From positions 62,001 to 126,000 of the forward strand of contig OMYJ01000001.1 in the NCBI GenBank assembly GCA_900315245.1: a stretch of 64,000 nucleotides of DNA, written 5' to 3'. A program made the position numbers and the translations under genes. This DNA comes from an uncultured Bacteroidales bacterium (lineage in GTDB: Bacteria > Bacteroidota > Bacteroidia > Bacteroidales > WCHB1-69). Shown here one piece after another: positions 55,342 through 63,388 of the stretch; position 1 is the stretch's first letter; each line of letters starts with the position of its first letter. The notes under the pieces are model-generated. The model searched no databases. It was given only the letters and a program-made list of their open reading frames with translations, and was not told where the DNA came from.

Positions 55342-55762
55342 AAACATTGATGGAGAATATCGTTTTGTAACCGACAAAGGGGTCGAGTATATTGCCTATT
55401 TCAACAAGGTTCCCATAGAATCTTGTGTAGTCTATAATTTTGTTTTTGCCAAAAGCACGGTCGGGCGATATGGCATGGATCCAAGGATACGAAACACAAT
55501 CCTCGGTATTATTTCTGATTTTTGGGATGATTATGAAGAGGTTATCTTGTTTGTGTGTGATTCATCTGACGGACGATCTGAATGCAGGATGAGATTGTTC
55601 CATTATTGGTACAAGATTTTGAACAATGATAACAATGTGACGAAAATAGATTACTCCGTGGAACAAATTAGGGCTGCCATTTTGGCGAAGAAGGACAACT
55701 GCTTGCTCCCTTTGGCACAAAAAGAGATTCAAGAATTGTTTGTTTTGATGCAGGGGGATTAG
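55304..55762 (+). CDS. DUF6169-like protein (152 aa)
   Basis: The sequence YPYSKNIDGEYRFVTDKGVEYIAYF, then MDPRIRNTILGIISDFWDD and ILFVCDSSDGRSECRMRLFHYWY, fits my memory of the DUF6169 pattern (conserved DxRI, CDxSDGR). Function is unknown. The start appears to be GTG at 55304, inside the 3' end of the upstream small ORF; no in-frame ATG precedes the conserved start. The overlap implies coupled translation. Confidence 0.6.
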   Translation: MELKSLSHYPYSKNIDGEYRFVTDKGVEYIAYFNKVPIESCVVYNFVFAKSTVGRYGMDPRIRNTILGIISDFWDDYEEVILFVCDSSDGRSECRMRLFHYWYKILNNDNNVTKIDYSVEQIRAAILAKKDNCLLPLAQKEIQELFVLMQGD

Positions 55763-55796
55763 ATTCTCAATATGATTCTCAATATAATGGCCCCAA

Positions 55797-55825
55797 ACTG
55801 CTCACTGCTCACTACTCACTAATCC
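55797..55825. repeat. CTGCTCACTGCTCACTAC word tract
   Basis: CACTGCTCACTACTCACTAATC words directly precede the ileS promoter and match the tracts at 44436 and (inverted) 53251. Confidence 0.8.
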
Positions 55826-55836
55826 CAAAAAAATTG

Positions 55837-55844
55837 TATCTTTG
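55837..55844 (+). promoter_or_regulatory. -7 box of the ileS promoter
   Basis: TATCTTTG ends 28 bases before the ATG at 55873. The open frame before that ATG covers the box, so the later start is right. Confidence 0.75.
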
Positions 55845-55872
55845 CCAGTTTTTTGGAAAAATCTATACTTCG

Positions 55873-58800
55873 ATGAAATATACTGAATACAAAGGTCTTA
55901 ATCTCCCTGCCCTTGGGGAGGAAATGAGAAAATATTGGAAAGACAATGACATCTTCGCCAAGAGTCTATCGACCCGCGAGGGACACAAACGTTTCGTTTT
56001 CTTTGAGGGACCGCCGTCCGCCAACGGTATGCCCGGCATCCACCACGTGATGGCCCGCACCATCAAGGACATCGTCTGCCGCTACCAAACCCTCACCGGC
56101 AAGTACGTCGGACGTAAGGGCGGCTGGGACACGCACGGACTGCCCGTGGAACTTGGTGTGGAGAAGACCCTCGGCATCACCAAGGAGGACATCGGCAAGA
56201 AGATCTCCGTGGAGGACTACAACAAGGCCTGTCGCCGCGAGGTGATGAAGTTCAAGGACAAATGGGACGACCTCACCCGCGAGATGGGCTACTGGGTCGA
56301 TCTCGAACACCCCTACATCACTTTCGACAACAAGTACATCGAAACCGTATGGTATTTACTGTCAGAACTTTACAAGAAAGGTCTGCTCTATAAAGGCTAC
56401 TCCATCCAGCCCTACTCCCCCGCCGCCGGCACCGGCCTCAGCTCCCACGAGCTCAACCTGCCCGGCTGCTACCGCGACGTGAAGGACCTTACATGCGTGG
56501 CACTGTTCAAATTGGTGAACGGCAACGATAATTTGTCCATTAACGCCAACGACCCGATGCCCACATACGCGATTGCGTGGACGACCACCCCGTGGACGCT
56601 GCCGAGCAACACGGCGTTGTGCGTGGGTCCGAATATCGACTACGTGATGCTGAAGACCGTGCATCCTTATACCGAACAACCCTGCTACATCCTGATGGCC
56701 AAAGCGCTGGTTTCCACGATGTTCAAGGAGGCCCCGGAGGTTGTGAAGGAGTTCAAGGGCAAAGATCTCGTGGGCATCTCCTACGAGCAGCTCATCCCGT
56801 GGGTGAATCCCGGCGAGGGCGCCTTCCGCATTATCCCCGGTGACTATGTCACCACGGAAGACGGTACCGGCATCGTCCACATCGCCCCGACCTTCGGCGC
56901 CGACGACAAGCGCGTGGCCGCCGCCGCCGGCATCCCGCCGCTCGTGATGATCGACAAGGACGGCATCCGCCAGCCGATGGTCGATCGCACCGGCAAGTTC
57001 TACCGCATCGAGGACCTCGACCCCGAATTTGTCCAAAACTATATGGACGTGGAGGCCTACCGCCCTTACGCCGGCCAGTTCGTGAAGAACGCCTACGACC
57101 CCACCAAAACGGAGAAGGACAAATCCTTGGACGTGGATATCGTGGTGATGCTGAAGGAGCAGGGCAAGCTTTTCAAGAGCGAGAAACACACCCACAACTA
57201 CCCGCACTGCTGGCGCACTGACAAGCCCGTGCTTTACTATCCGCTCGACTCCTGGTTCATCAAGACGACCGCCTACAAAGAGCGTATGATGGAGCTGAAC
57301 AAGACCATCAAGTGGAAGCCTGCCGCCACCGGCTCCGGCCGTTTCGGCAACTGGCTCGAAAACCTCGTCGATTGGAACCTCTCCCGCTCCCGCTTCTGGG
57401 GCGTGCCGCTTCCCATCTGGACCACCGAGGACAAGAAAGAGCAGATCTGCATCGGCTCCATCGAGCAGCTGATGGCCGAAATCGACAAGTCCATCGCCGC
57501 CGGCTTTATGACTGAGAATCCGTATAAGAACTTCAAGGTCAACGATATGTCGCAGGAGAACTACGACAACAACATCGACCTGCACAAACCCTACGTCGAT
57601 AGCATCGTGCTGGTCTCCCCGACGGGCCAGAAGATGTACCGCGAGAGCGACCTTATCGATGTCTGGTTCGACTCCGGCTCTATGCCGTACAGCCAGCTGC
57701 ACTACCCGTTCGAGAACAAGGAGTTCTTCAAAACCAACTTCCCCGCCGACTTCATCGCGGAGGGTGTGGATCAGACCCGCGGCTGGTTCTTCACATTGCA
57801 CGCCATCGCCACCATGCTGTTCGACAGTGTGGCTTTCAAGTCTGTGATTTCCAACGGCTTGGTGCTCGACAAAAACGGCAACAAGATGTCCAAACGTTTG
57901 GGCAACGCCGTTGATCCGTTCGAGATCATCCACAAATACGGTCCCGACGCGACCCGCTGGTATATGATCACCAACGCCTCCCCGTGGGACAACCTCAAAT
58001 TCGACGAGGCCGGCATCGGCGAGGTGCAGCGCAAATTCTTCGGCACGCTGTTCAACACCTACAACTTCTTCGCACTGTACGCCAACATTGACGGATTCAC
58101 GTACAAAGAGGCGGAGATTCCGTTCGCCAAACGTCCCGAAATCGACCGTTGGATTCTCTCCGAGCTGAACACGTTGGTGAAGCACTGTCAGGAGAACTAC
58201 ATCGACTACGAGCCGACCAAGGTGGGCCGTGAGATTCAGGACTTTACGGACGCTTACCTCAGCAATTGGTACGTGCGTCTCTGTCGTCGCCGCTTCTGGA
58301 AGGGCGAATACAGCGAAGACAAAATTTCCGCCTACCAGACGCTCTACACCTGCTTGGAGACCATCGCCAAGATCGCCTCGCCCATCGCGCCGTTCTTCAT
58401 GGACAAGCTTTACCAGGACCTCAACCGCGTCACCGGCAAGGAAGCATTCGAGTCCGTGCACTTGGCCGACTATCCCGAAGTACACGAGGAGTTGATTGAC
58501 AAAGAGTTGGAAGAGCGTATGCAGCTTGCACAACAGTTCAGTTCTATGGTGTTGGCGTTGCGTAAGAAGACCAACCTGAAGGTGCGTCAGCCGCTCTCCA
58601 AGATTATGATCCCTGTGATGGACGAGCATTTCAAACAGCAGATCTCGTTGGTGCAGGATCTGATTCTGCACGAGGTCAACGTCAAGGAGTTGGTGTTCGT
58701 CAGCAACGAGGACGGCGTCTTCGTGAAACGTATCAAGCCCGATTTCAAGAAGTTGGGACCGAAATACGGCAAGATTATGAAGCTCGTAGCCGCCAAAATC

Positions 58801-59244
58801 ACCGGCTTCTCGCAGGCCGAGATCGCGCAGTTGGAGAAAGAGGGCGTGATGAGGTTCGAGATCGAGGGTCAGCCCGTGGAGATCACCACCGACGATGTGG
58901 AGATCCAGGCGCAGGACATCCCCGGCTGGGTGGTGGCCAACTTCGGTGCGCTGACCGTGGCTTTGGACATCGAAGTCACCGAAGAGCTGAAGAACGAGGG
59001 TTACGCCCGCGAGTTCGTGAAGTTGGTGCAGACCTACCGCAAGGAGAACAACTTCGAGGTGCTGGACAAGATCGCCATCACCGTGGAGAACAACGAAGTC
59101 ATCACCCCCGCGTTGAAGGCCTTCGAGAGCCACATCTGCAACGAGACCCTCTGCACCTCCCTGACCATCGCCGACACGGTCACCGACGGCGTGGAGATGG
59201 ATCTGGAGGATGTGAAGATTAGGGTGAAAATTGAGAGATTGTAA
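55873..59244 (+). CDS. ileS: Isoleucyl-tRNA synthetase, type 2 signature (1123 aa)
   Basis: IleRS charges tRNA-Ile. The protein has the Rossmann fold start FFEGPPSANGMPGIHH, the editing domain (about 200-400, with TTPWTLPSNTAL and the acidic GTGIVHIAPTFGADD), the WNLSRSRFWGVPLP motif, KMSKR near residue 672 and a long C-terminal tRNA-binding part. The class I HIGH motif reads G55-I56-H57-H58, i.e. GxHH in place of HxGH. That swap marks the type 2 IleRS associated with strong mupirocin resistance. Length and PPSANG favour the eukaryote-like type 2 group. Confidence 0.95.
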   Translation: MKYTEYKGLNLPALGEEMRKYWKDNDIFAKSLSTREGHKRFVFFEGPPSANGMPGIHHVMARTIKDIVCRYQTLTGKYVGRKGGWDTHGLPVELGVEKTLGITKEDIGKKISVEDYNKACRREVMKFKDKWDDLTREMGYWVDLEHPYITFDNKYIETVWYLLSELYKKGLLYKGYSIQPYSPAAGTGLSSHELNLPGCYRDVKDLTCVALFKLVNGNDNLSINANDPMPTYAIAWTTTPWTLPSNTALCVGPNIDYVMLKTVHPYTEQPCYILMAKALVSTMFKEAPEVVKEFKGKDLVGISYEQLIPWVNPGEGAFRIIPGDYVTTEDGTGIVHIAPTFGADDKRVAAAAGIPPLVMIDKDGIRQPMVDRTGKFYRIEDLDPEFVQNYMDVEAYRPYAGQFVKNAYDPTKTEKDKSLDVDIVVMLKEQGKLFKSEKHTHNYPHCWRTDKPVLYYPLDSWFIKTTAYKERMMELNKTIKWKPAATGSGRFGNWLENLVDWNLSRSRFWGVPLPIWTTEDKKEQICIGSIEQLMAEIDKSIAAGFMTENPYKNFKVNDMSQENYDNNIDLHKPYVDSIVLVSPTGQKMYRESDLIDVWFDSGSMPYSQLHYPFENKEFFKTNFPADFIAEGVDQTRGWFFTLHAIATMLFDSVAFKSVISNGLVLDKNGNKMSKRLGNAVDPFEIIHKYGPDATRWYMITNASPWDNLKFDEAGIGEVQRKFFGTLFNTYNFFALYANIDGFTYKEAEIPFAKRPEIDRWILSELNTLVKHCQENYIDYEPTKVGREIQDFTDAYLSNWYVRLCRRRFWKGEYSEDKISAYQTLYTCLETIAKIASPIAPFFMDKLYQDLNRVTGKEAFESVHLADYPEVHEELIDKELEERMQLAQQFSSMVLALRKKTNLKVRQPLSKIMIPVMDEHFKQQISLVQDLILHEVNVKELVFVSNEDGVFVKRIKPDFKKLGPKYGKIMKLVAAKITGFSQAEIAQLEKEGVMRFEIEGQPVEITTDDVEIQAQDIPGWVVANFGALTVALDIEVTEELKNEGYAREFVKLVQTYRKENNFEVLDKIAITVENNEVITPALKAFESHICNETLCTSLTIADTVTDGVEMDLEDVKIRVKIERL

Positions 59245-59255
59245 TGTAACGACGG

Positions 59256-59285
59256 TGTAGGGGCGAATAATGATTCGCCCCTACA
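59256..59285. repeat. Palindromic repeat (GTAGGGGCGAAT arms) after ileS
   Basis: TGTAGGGGCGAAT pairs perfectly with ATTCGCCCCTACA around a 4-base loop. It is a near copy of the element at 49051-49084 and lies 11 bases after the ileS stop. Confidence 0.9.
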
Positions 59286-59310
59286 GACCGAAAACGATAA
59301 AATCACATTG

Positions 59311-59339
59311 AAGGAGCGAATGGTTGTTCGCTCCTTTTT
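59311..59339 (+). terminator. Rho-independent terminator of ileS
   Basis: AAGGAGCGAA and TTCGCTCCTT form a 10-bp stem with a 6-base loop, followed by TTTA. It lies after the palindrome at 59256. Confidence 0.85.
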
Positions 59340-59382
59340 ATTATGCATTGAATATTAATGTGGGGCTGTGATAAAAAATGTG

Positions 59383-59390
59383 TATTTTTG
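59383..59390 (+). promoter_or_regulatory. -7 box for the membrane protein at 59411
   Basis: TATTTTTG ends 20 bases before the ATG at 59411. Confidence 0.7.
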
Positions 59391-59410
59391 CAGAACTGGA
59401 ATTGTGGACA

Positions 59411-59839
59411 ATGGAAAGGTTTGTAAATCTCATCAATGTGAACTGCGTTGTTTTTTGGCAGATGAGGTGGTTACCTATTAAGCGCAAGTTAAAAAAAGGA
59501 GACTATCTTCGACATGCAGAAGCCGAGTTTAACGGAGGTAGGTACAGGTACTATTCTCTTTTGGGGTTGCTATGGTTCTTACCAATGGCCGCCCTAATCA
59601 CGAAATTAATTGGCAACAACTTTTGGACCCTATCCACCACTCTTGTCCTATCTTTAGGTTTTTTCCACCTCTTCCACTGGTATTTCCTGACGTATAAGAA
59701 CAAATGGCGCAAATATTGGAATGAATACGAGCATCAGACAAAACGACAACGTGTTGTATGGGCTATAATCACCATTGTAACATACACCCTATTTTTCGGT
59801 TTCTGTACGATTGGTGCTTATTTGATATTTAAAGCATAA
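59411..59839 (+). CDS. Small membrane protein of unknown function (142 aa)
   Basis: Not recognised. Three hydrophobic segments are visible (LLGLLWFLPMAALI, TTLVLSLGFFHLFHWYFL and WAIITIVTYTLFFGFCTIGAYLIF) with a basic loop before the first (RWLPIKRKLKKG). The frame extends upstream to 59378, but that start would lie before the -7 box. It stands alone between the ileS terminator and repeat R1. Confidence 0.6.
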   Translation: MERFVNLINVNCVVFWQMRWLPIKRKLKKGDYLRHAEAEFNGGRYRYYSLLGLLWFLPMAALITKLIGNNFWTLSTTLVLSLGFFHLFHWYFLTYKNKWRKYWNEYEHQTKRQRVVWAIITIVTYTLFFGFCTIGAYLIFKA

Positions 59840-59851
59840 TACACCTTTTCC

Positions 59852-60026
59852 CAAACTCCACGTTCTATTTTGTGTATTCGTTTCAGTTTTGATTCGGTTC
59901 TACTTCACGCACGTGAGTACGGAGGTGGGAAGCGTGAAGGTTAAGTTTGTGGTAATTAAGAATGCAAAATTATGAACGATGAATGGTAAGGAAATAATAC
60001 GTGAAGATACGAGCGATACGTGGAAA
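59852..60026 (+). repeat. Repeat R1, including the tail of a lost outer membrane protein gene
   Basis: The first ~45 bases (encoding NSTFYFVYSFQF and a stop) match the end of the barrel gene at 62621-63304, and the next ~45 match the bases after that gene (CACGTGAGTACGGAGG). The last part (AATAATACGTGAAGATACG) matches R2 at 61755-61790. So R1 joins the two other copies and looks like a remnant of a former gene plus its 3' flank. Confidence 0.8.
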
Positions 60027-60045
60027 TATATTATAAACAACTCTA

Positions 60046-60693
60046 TTACAATCGTTTGATTTCAGCATCAACCACAAAGATATCCCCTTCGTTGTCAACC
60101 AAAACATTGCGAGGAAGGAGATCCCATGCTTCATAATCCCTATTGGTGAAACGGCCCTCTTCGGAAGTCTTTTCAAAACCAAGTGCCGCCATATAGGTAT
60201 CTATCATTATCTGGCTGGCAGGTCTGGCATCGGCAACGCGAGGTTGATAAAGAACCGGCTGTACTGTTCGTCCATCGAATCCGGCGAAACCATGGAATGA
60301 ATATGCTGTGTCGGGGAAAATTGCATTGTGCAGCAATACTTTCTGAAGTAGAGAAACGATGCTGCCATTATTATTAAGCAGGTTGTTTACCTTGTAAATG
60401 CCTTGCTCTGAAACGTATGTGTCATTTTCATGGCCACTGGGTCCGGGGACACCAAGACGGAAAACATCGGTCATTGGTATCCAAAAGCCTTTGGATTTCG
60501 CCAACTGTTCCGCCACTCGTTGTTCGGTTACAATCGGAGTTACATTGCCTTCGCCAACTCCAAATTGCGCTTCATATACTCTGCAAAGTCGGCTGAGCTC
60601 ATCGGCGATTTCTGCGATGCGGCGATTTTCCGCTTCTTGCGCTTCGTCACTTCCTTGTGAAATTGGTTCAGATATGTCATAATCTATCATCAT
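60046..60693 (-). CDS. Kinase-PolyVal-like protein (215 aa)
   Basis: The central and C-terminal parts match the kinase-like domain described in polyvalent proteins of phages and conjugative elements: DVFRLGVPGPSGHENDTYVSEQGIYKVNN, a hydrophobic middle with YSFHGFAGFDGRTVQPVLYQ, and the catalytic-loop-like WDLLPRNVLVDNEGDIFVVDAE. Residues ~1-70 are helical and acidic. The chosen ATG follows the -7 box by 15 bases; six upstream codons are rejected. A free-standing copy is unusual because these domains normally sit within large mobile-element proteins. Whether it is an active kinase is unknown. Confidence 0.7.
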   Translation of the reverse strand: MMIDYDISEPISQGSDEAQEAENRRIAEIADELSRLCRVYEAQFGVGEGNVTPIVTEQRVAEQLAKSKGFWIPMTDVFRLGVPGPSGHENDTYVSEQGIYKVNNLLNNNGSIVSLLQKVLLHNAIFPDTAYSFHGFAGFDGRTVQPVLYQPRVADARPASQIMIDTYMAALGFEKTSEEGRFTNRDYEAWDLLPRNVLVDNEGDIFVVDAEIKRL

Positions 60694-60708
60694 ATTGGTT
60701 TTCGACCG

Positions 60709-60716
60709 CAAAGATA
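60709..60716 (-). promoter_or_regulatory. -7 box of the Kinase-PolyVal-like gene
   Basis: TATCTTTG on the minus strand ends 15 bases before the ATG at 60693. Confidence 0.7.
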
Positions 60717-60787
60717 CATTTTTTTCATTTACGACGACATACTATTCATCGTCTTAATTATGTAAACTCAAGTCGTTTGGAGTTCTC

Positions 60788-61405
60788 TTACTGCAATTTA
60801 AATCCTATCGGATTGTCCGGTTCCGTCTTTTTCTCGCGTAGCTGATCCAGCGCATCGTTAATTACCTCGATTTGCAGGGCAACCTCGTTGTTGAATTGCG
60901 ACTGCAATTGGTTGATGTCGTTTTGGTCGTGCAGAATTTCCTCAACGTGCGCGTTCAGCTGGTCAACTTTGTGGGAAAGTTGCTCTATTTGCAGGTCGTA
61001 AGACAGCATTGAGGAGAGTGCCTGCCGCATGGCGATGAACGCTCTCGTCACCATCACGCTCATCTGTACGGCACTCGGACTCCGAAGCACGGAGGCAAGC
61101 ATCACCGCCCCATGTTCCGTGAAGGCGTAAGGAGTTGCTTTCTTAGGTCTCTTCTCAGGGTATGTCATCACAATTTGTGATGACATACTAATTTTCTGTA
61201 CAAGAGCAAACCATTCTTCTTCGGTTAACTTGAACATAAAATCTTGTGGGAAGCGTTCCATGTTTCGCTTCACGGCTTGGTTCAAAGTGCGGGTCTCCAC
61301 ACCGTAAATAGTTGCCAAATCATAATCCAACATAACCCTAACACCTCGGATGTCGTAAATAAGGTCCTGCATAGATTTGTTAGCGAGAAGAATTTCTTTT
61401 TCCAT
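60788..61405 (-). CDS. ORF6N-domain DNA-binding protein (205 aa)
   Basis: The N-terminal ~110 residues show the ORF6N pattern: IYDIRGVRVMLDYDLATIYGVETRTLNQAVKRN, RFPQDFMFKLT and AFTEHGAVMLASVLRSPSAVQMSV. This domain is common in phage and plasmid regulators of the KilA-N/Bro group. A coiled-coil-like region follows (about 125-190). It is transcribed from leader L3, shared with the DUF1016 gene, and so may belong to a common regulon or autoregulate. Confidence 0.88.
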   Translation of the reverse strand: MEKEILLANKSMQDLIYDIRGVRVMLDYDLATIYGVETRTLNQAVKRNMERFPQDFMFKLTEEEWFALVQKISMSSQIVMTYPEKRPKKATPYAFTEHGAVMLASVLRSPSAVQMSVMVTRAFIAMRQALSSMLSYDLQIEQLSHKVDQLNAHVEEILHDQNDINQLQSQFNNEVALQIEVINDALDQLREKKTEPDNPIGFKLQ

Positions 61406-61638
61406 CTTTATTCTTTAAATATTATTGCCTGCAAAACTATGAAATTAAAACGAAAAAATCAAGAGCAAAATACTTTTAACTTATTAAGAATCAAAATAAT
61501 AAAAATGACATTATTCAATTGAAAAGATGCAATTTTTGTGATAAAAGCTGCATCTTGTAAAAAATGCGAGAAGTCGTATGTGAACACGCCTCGGGTGAAT
61601 CTCTTGGATTTTTGGGAAGATTTTGCCCAAGAGAGTGC
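61406..61638 (-). promoter_or_regulatory. Conserved leader L3 with three 21-base-phased repeats
   Basis: On the minus strand the anchor AAAATCTTCC begins at 61624, the three sites lie at 61551 (GCAGCTTTTA), 61530 (GCATCTTTTC) and 61509 (GTCATTTTTA), 21 bases apart, and a -7 box TAGTTTTG is at 61439-61432. The ATG is 219 bases after the anchor. The copy is inverted relative to L1 and L2; TTTTGATTCTTAATAAGTTA matches the corresponding L1 bases closely. Confidence 0.85.
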
Positions 61639-61683
61639 ACCTTCTGCCGCACCGAAATCTCAGTCCGCCACCACCCAGCAAGG

Positions 61684-61790
61684 ATGTATGTCGTGCATGT
61701 GAATACGGAAGTGGGGAGCGCAAAGGTGAAGCAGTTAAGAATAGTAGATAACAATGAAATAATACGTGAAGATACGAGCGATATGTGAAG
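61684..61790 (+). repeat. Repeat R2
   Basis: GTGAATACGGAAGTGGGGAG and the later AATAATACGTGAAGATACG match R1 (59916-60026). It lies between the outer end of leader L3 and the toxin promoter. The bases 61639-61683 read as the end of an open frame but show no recognisable domain. Confidence 0.75.
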
Positions 61791-61848
61791 ATAACTTTTT
61801 GTCGCTAACCTACTCTTTTTTTTGTTTCCAATATTGTAACATTTTTTG

Positions 61849-61856
61849 TATTTTTG
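61849..61856 (+). promoter_or_regulatory. -7 box of the toxin-antitoxin pair
   Basis: TATTTTTG ends 21 bases before the toxin ATG at 61878. Confidence 0.7.
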
Positions 61857-61877
61857 CGTTTTGAAAAAAACAAGGCG

Positions 61878-62222
61878 ATGAACATTGATGTTGAATATCT
61901 CGAGGAAGCTCAGTCATATATAGATGCTATGCCGGATAAGGCAAGGAAAAAACTATTCTACAATATCTCCTTGGTGAGTATGGGAGTCGTAGATTCCCGG
62001 ATTTTCAAGAAATTGGGCGAATCAAGGATATGGGAGTTCCGGGCCGAATATGAGAGCAACGAGTACAGATTGCTTTCGTTTTGGGACAAAACACGGTCTT
62101 CGATTGTAGTGGCAACGCACGGATTTGACAAAAAGACCCGAAAAACGCCAAAGCAAGAGATTGAACATGCAGAAAGTATTAGAGACAACTATTATAAAAC
62201 ACGAGAAGAAAATGGAGATTAA
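61878..62222 (+). CDS. higB: RelE/HigB-type toxin (Gp49-like, 114 aa)
   Basis: The product starts MNIDVEYLEEAQSYIDAMPDKARKKLFYNI, with the core FKKLGESRIWEFRAEYESNEYRLLSFWD and a C-terminal ATHGFDKKTRKTPKQEIEHAESIRD. This is the Gp49/HigB pattern of ribosome-dependent mRNA interferases; the conserved KTPKxEIxxA end is visible. It overlaps the antitoxin gene by 11 bases, toxin first, as in HigBA systems. Eight upstream codons of open frame lie in the promoter and are rejected. Confidence 0.88.
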   Translation: MNIDVEYLEEAQSYIDAMPDKARKKLFYNISLVSMGVVDSRIFKKLGESRIWEFRAEYESNEYRLLSFWDKTRSSIVVATHGFDKKTRKTPKQEIEHAESIRDNYYKTREENGD

Positions 62223-62532
62223 GACACACAAAGAAATGCTCGTCAAATACATTGGCGAGGTCGGCACTCCTGAAAGAGACGCTTTTGACGCGCAAGTGCG
62301 AGCAGGAGTGGAGGAATATCGCATTGGAGAGGCCATCAAACAGACTCGGAAGAAAATCGGATTCACGCAGCAGCAGCTGGGAGAGCGTATGGGGGTGAAA
62401 CGGGCGGAAGTATCCAAGATTGAGAGCGGGCGAAGCATCACCTACAGCACCATCATGCGGGCTTTCAAAGCTCTCGGCGCAGAGACCGCCACACTCGACC
62501 TCGGCCGTCTCGGACGTGTTGCCCTTTGGTAA
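62212..62532 (+). CDS. higA: HigA-type antitoxin, XRE helix-turn-helix (106 aa)
   Basis: The C-terminal ~60 residues form a Cro/C1 HTH (IGEAIKQTRKKIGFTQQQLGERMGVKRAEVSKIESG) ending in ATLDLGRLGRVALW. The preceding ~45 residues would neutralise the toxin. The open frame runs 29 codons further upstream inside the toxin gene; the ATG at 62212 gives MEIKTHKEM, a usual antitoxin start. The pair should repress its own promoter. Confidence 0.88.
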   Translation: MEIKTHKEMLVKYIGEVGTPERDAFDAQVRAGVEEYRIGEAIKQTRKKIGFTQQQLGERMGVKRAEVSKIESGRSITYSTIMRAFKALGAETATLDLGRLGRVALW

Positions 62533-62620
62533 TCGGAAGAACATATCTACCGTCACACCGCACACATCCATATCCAAGCTACATTCCCTTTTCCCACGTT
62601 AACAATCCAATAAAAAAACA

Positions 62621-63304
62621 ATGAGAAACCGACTGATTCTGATTTTTGCGTTGAGCCTGTGCTTTCTGCAAGGCTTCTCCCAAAAGTCCTATTTCGGCGG
62701 AGGTGTTGTATTCGGCAATACATTTTCAGCGATGTCTGCGGATAATATTCCTGGATATTGGAAAACAGGAATAACAACTGGATTATTCGGCAATGTGAAA
62801 CTTGTTGACAACTACAATGTACGAATGTTGTTGCAGCTGGATATGAACTTTACAATGAAAGGCACCCGCTCCAAACCTAATTTCGGTGTTAAAGGATTGG
62901 CACGTAAAGACAAGCATTCAACGTCTTTAGGCTACATAGAATTTCCGCTTCTATTACGATTTCGCTTTAACAGCATTAAAACTGACAATGATGGAGTGTG
63001 GCTTGATTTCGGCCCCACAATCGGCTTTCTGTTGTATCAGAGGACTGTACAACGACACCATGTTGGCACTCCTGCTGGCACTTCGAGTTGGAGCGATGTG
63101 TGGGACGACTATTATGACCTCAATCGGTTTGAGTTTTCTTTTCTTACGGGCCTTTCTTACGTCTTCAAACGTCACCACGGCCTGTCGCTCCGTTTCAGCC
63201 ACTCCCTCATCCCGATTGGCACCCCCGAACAAGAAGTCACCACCGGAATCCTCAAGAAACACTACAACTCCACGTTCTATTTTGTGTACTCGTTTCAGTT
63301 TTGA
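62621..63304 (+). CDS. Outer membrane beta-barrel protein (227 aa), PorT/OmpW-like
   Basis: A signal peptide (MRNRLILIFALSLCFLQGFSQ) is followed by about eight amphipathic strands (GGGVVFGNTFSAM, NVRMLLQLDMNFTMKG, LGYIEFPLLLRFRF, WLDFGPTIGFLLY, LSLRFSHSLIPIG) and a terminal aromatic (YSFQF), typical of small outer membrane barrels of the OMP_b-brl_2 type. The function is unknown. Its last bases and 3' flank are repeated as R1 at 59852, so a second copy was once there. No clear -7 box was found in the 88-base gap after higA. Confidence 0.75.
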   Translation: MRNRLILIFALSLCFLQGFSQKSYFGGGVVFGNTFSAMSADNIPGYWKTGITTGLFGNVKLVDNYNVRMLLQLDMNFTMKGTRSKPNFGVKGLARKDKHSTSLGYIEFPLLLRFRFNSIKTDNDGVWLDFGPTIGFLLYQRTVQRHHVGTPAGTSSWSDVWDDYYDLNRFEFSFLTGLSYVFKRHHGLSLRFSHSLIPIGTPEQEVTTGILKKHYNSTFYFVYSFQF

Positions 63305-63345
63305 TCCGACTCCACTTCGCGCACGTGAGCACGGAGGCGGAGAGC
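63265..63345 (+). repeat. Repeat R3 (gene end and 3' flank of the barrel gene)
   Basis: AACTCCACGTTCTATTTTGT and the following GTTTCAGTTTTGA, then CGCACGTGAGCACGGAGG, match R1 at 59852-59930. It ends about 45 bases before leader L2. Confidence 0.85.
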
Positions 63346-63388
63346 AGGTTGGTGCGGGTACTTCAGCAAGACAACAGTGGAGATATAC

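Noticed and set aside
56362..59133. A 923-codon open frame on the minus strand opposite ileS
   Set aside because: It is an exact shadow of ileS, rich in histidine, valine and glutamate as expected from the complement of GC-skewed codons, and has no recognisable domain or promoter.
61564..61788. A 74-codon frame between leader L3 and the toxin promoter
   Set aside because: It runs through R2 and the outer end of L3, contains no domain and has no promoter; more likely debris of a former gene.
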